From Gemmatimonadaceae bacterium (GTDB lineage Bacteria > Gemmatimonadota > Gemmatimonadetes > Gemmatimonadales > Gemmatimonadaceae), in the NCBI GenBank assembly GCA_025453855.1, contig JALOPO010000137.1, positions 1 through 5,570 of the forward strand: 5,570 nt of DNA. The letters run 5' to 3'. This document shows, one piece after another, positions 4,903 to 5,570 of this stretch. A program made the translations under genes and the position numbers. Under the pieces are notes generated by a model. That model saw nothing but the letters and a program-made list of their open reading frames with translations, did not search any database and was not told the DNA's origin. Position 1 is the first letter of the stretch. Each line of letters begins with the position of its first letter.

Positions 4903-5262
4903 CTACCCCCGCGCCGCGCCCGCGCGCCCGGTGCTCGTCAGCTCCACCGAGAGCGCGAACGTCCGCTCCGTCCCCGGCAGCAGCGCACCCACGCCCATCA
5001 CCTGGCGGCTCACCTCCTGCCCGCGCTCGTCGCGGAGCACGAGCACGATCGCGTACTCGGCCGGGTCGTCGCCGGCCGTGCGCTTGATCGTGCCTTCCAC
5101 CTTGAAGGGCACCTGCGTGCTCGCCGCGCGGCTGGCCGCGTCGGGGTCGACACGCAGGTGCTTCAGGCACTGCGGACAGCGCGCGGAGCTCTCGAGGATC
5201 GTGGCGCGACAGTGCGGACAGGTCCGCGTCGCCCCCGGGAGCCCCTTGCGGACGACGGTCAT
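4903..5262 (-). CDS. Small zinc-ribbon protein, function unknown
   Basis: A 119-residue protein. The N-terminus carries a zinc ribbon, CPHC (Cys15, Cys18) and CPQC (Cys29, Cys32), with 10 residues between the pairs. Residues about 50-111 look like a small beta-sandwich (VPFKVEGTIK, AIVLVLRDERGQEV, ERTFALSVEL), similar in feel to domains of the FxLYD kind; I cannot assign it. There is no signal peptide or membrane segment. The ATG at 5262-5260 overlaps the bactofilin stop codon as ATGA, so the two genes are probably translationally coupled and the product may work with the bactofilin cytoskeleton. A relic of a second copy of its C-terminal end lies at 2569-2640. Confidence 0.82.
   Translation of the reverse strand: MTVVRKGLPGATRTCPHCRATILESSARCPQCLKHLRVDPDAASRAASTQVPFKVEGTIKRTAGDDPAEYAIVLVLRDERGQEVSRQVMGVGALLPGTERTFALSVELTSTGRAGAARG
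4924..4978 (-). repeat. Direct repeat, copy 2 (within zinc-ribbon gene)
   Basis: This is the intact partner of 2587-2641, 47 of 55 bases identical. It encodes the last conserved strand of the zinc-ribbon protein. Between the two copies lie the decayed region, the SDR gene and the second TetR gene. Confidence 0.75.
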
Positions 5263-5570
5263 GACGCCGCGTCGAGAGCCGCGACGGGTTCCTCCGCCTT
5301 CACTTCCGACCGGGCCGGCATCGCGGCCGGCTTGGACGTCGCCGCCGGCGTCGATGCGGGCGCCACCGCCGGCGCCGAGCCCTCGCCCCAGCCGCATTCC
5401 ACGCGTCCGCGCAGCCGCGAGCCCGGCGCGACGGTGAGTGTCGCGGCGCGCACGTCGCCCACGAGCGCCGCCGAGGCGAGGAGCTCCACGCGCGTCGCGT
5501 CGAGCACGTTCCCCTGCACGTCGCCGGCGACGGTGATCACGGTCGCCTTCATGGCGCCGGTGAGCGTCGC
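5259..5570 (-). CDS. Bactofilin-like protein, N-terminus outside window
   Basis: The frame is open to the right edge, so the gene's 5' end is missing; an internal Met at 5552 is unlikely to be the start because the strand pattern continues before it. The visible 103 residues begin with repeated short beta strands typical of the bactofilin beta-helix: VITVAGDVQGNV, RVELLASAALVGDVRAATLT, VAPGSRLRGRVECGW. Valines and glycines recur about every 6-8 residues and GDV/GNV/GRV turns repeat. After Trp55 (counted from the internal Met) comes a Pro/Ala-rich disordered tail with acidic residues. Bactofilins form cytoskeletal filaments for cell shape and envelope work. The stop overlaps the start of the zinc-ribbon gene by 4 bp. 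Confidence 0.75.
   Translation of the reverse strand, partial: ATLTGAMKATVITVAGDVQGNVLDATRVELLASAALVGDVRAATLTVAPGSRLRGRVECGWGEGSAPAVAPASTPAATSKPAAMPARSEVKAEEPVAALDAAS

Noticed and set aside
3471..5087. A 538-codon plus-strand open frame opposite the SDR, TetR and zinc-ribbon genes
   Set aside because: The minus-strand genes have full family motifs. This frame has Arg/His/Gly-rich sequence and no recognisable domain.
1..5570. CRISPR arrays, tRNA/rRNA genes, transposases, phage or defence genes
   Set aside because: I read both strands for regularly spaced repeats, conserved RNA sequences and the usual motifs of these systems and found none.

Overview
The window is very GC-rich. It carries a bactofilin gene overlapped by a zinc-ribbon gene, plus two TetR-controlled enzyme loci. 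This fits a Gram-negative, high-GC soil-type bacterium. A Gemmatimonadota-like genome is my best guess, but that rests on composition and gene style only. I see no rRNA, tRNA, CRISPR array, transposase or recognisable defence system.

Left part (1-2603). The tail of an unrecognised gene (1-215, +) faces a TetR-family regulator (315-959, -). That regulator is divergent from an alpha/beta hydrolase (1087-1971, +), and a five-helix membrane protein (2049-2603, +) follows. The 127-bp divergent gap holds a TTGACA-type promoter, a CCGATCGG palindrome, a 7-bp inverted repeat and a leader hairpin. This is the usual layout of a TetR repressor controlling its neighbour and itself.

Middle part (2569-3437) has no intact gene that I can defend, but it contains broken pieces. 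They are the last 23 codons of a second copy of the zinc-ribbon protein (2569-2640, -), a HEAT-repeat-like piece (2999-3208, +) and a DUF2306-like membrane-protein piece (3222-3374, -). It looks like a junction zone where genes were lost or joined. The zinc-ribbon relic and the 3' end of the intact zinc-ribbon gene form direct repeats of about 55 bp (47/55 identical). They bracket the gene debris and the SDR/TetR pair.

Right part (3378-5570, all on the minus strand). In transcription order: the 3' part of a bactofilin gene (5259-5570), a zinc-ribbon protein overlapping it by ATGA (4903-5262), a second TetR regulator (4248-4832) and a short-chain dehydrogenase/reductase (3438-4178). A strong 11-bp hairpin (3378-3411) follows. 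A 19-bp element matching at 18 positions lies just before the start codons of both the second TetR and the SDR. It is probably the operator of that TetR. The TetR copy also fits a promoter whose predicted start falls on the ATG, so the mRNA may be leaderless.

The two TetR proteins have nearly the same recognition-helix sequence (ATGLGKxSL) and their loci share the 9-bp core CGATCGGTC. They may be related regulators with overlapping DNA targets. The window is mainly an accessory oxidoreductase/hydrolase region with gene debris; I found no clear novel system. The best leads are the repeated operator, the zinc-ribbon duplication and the bactofilin-zinc-ribbon coupling.
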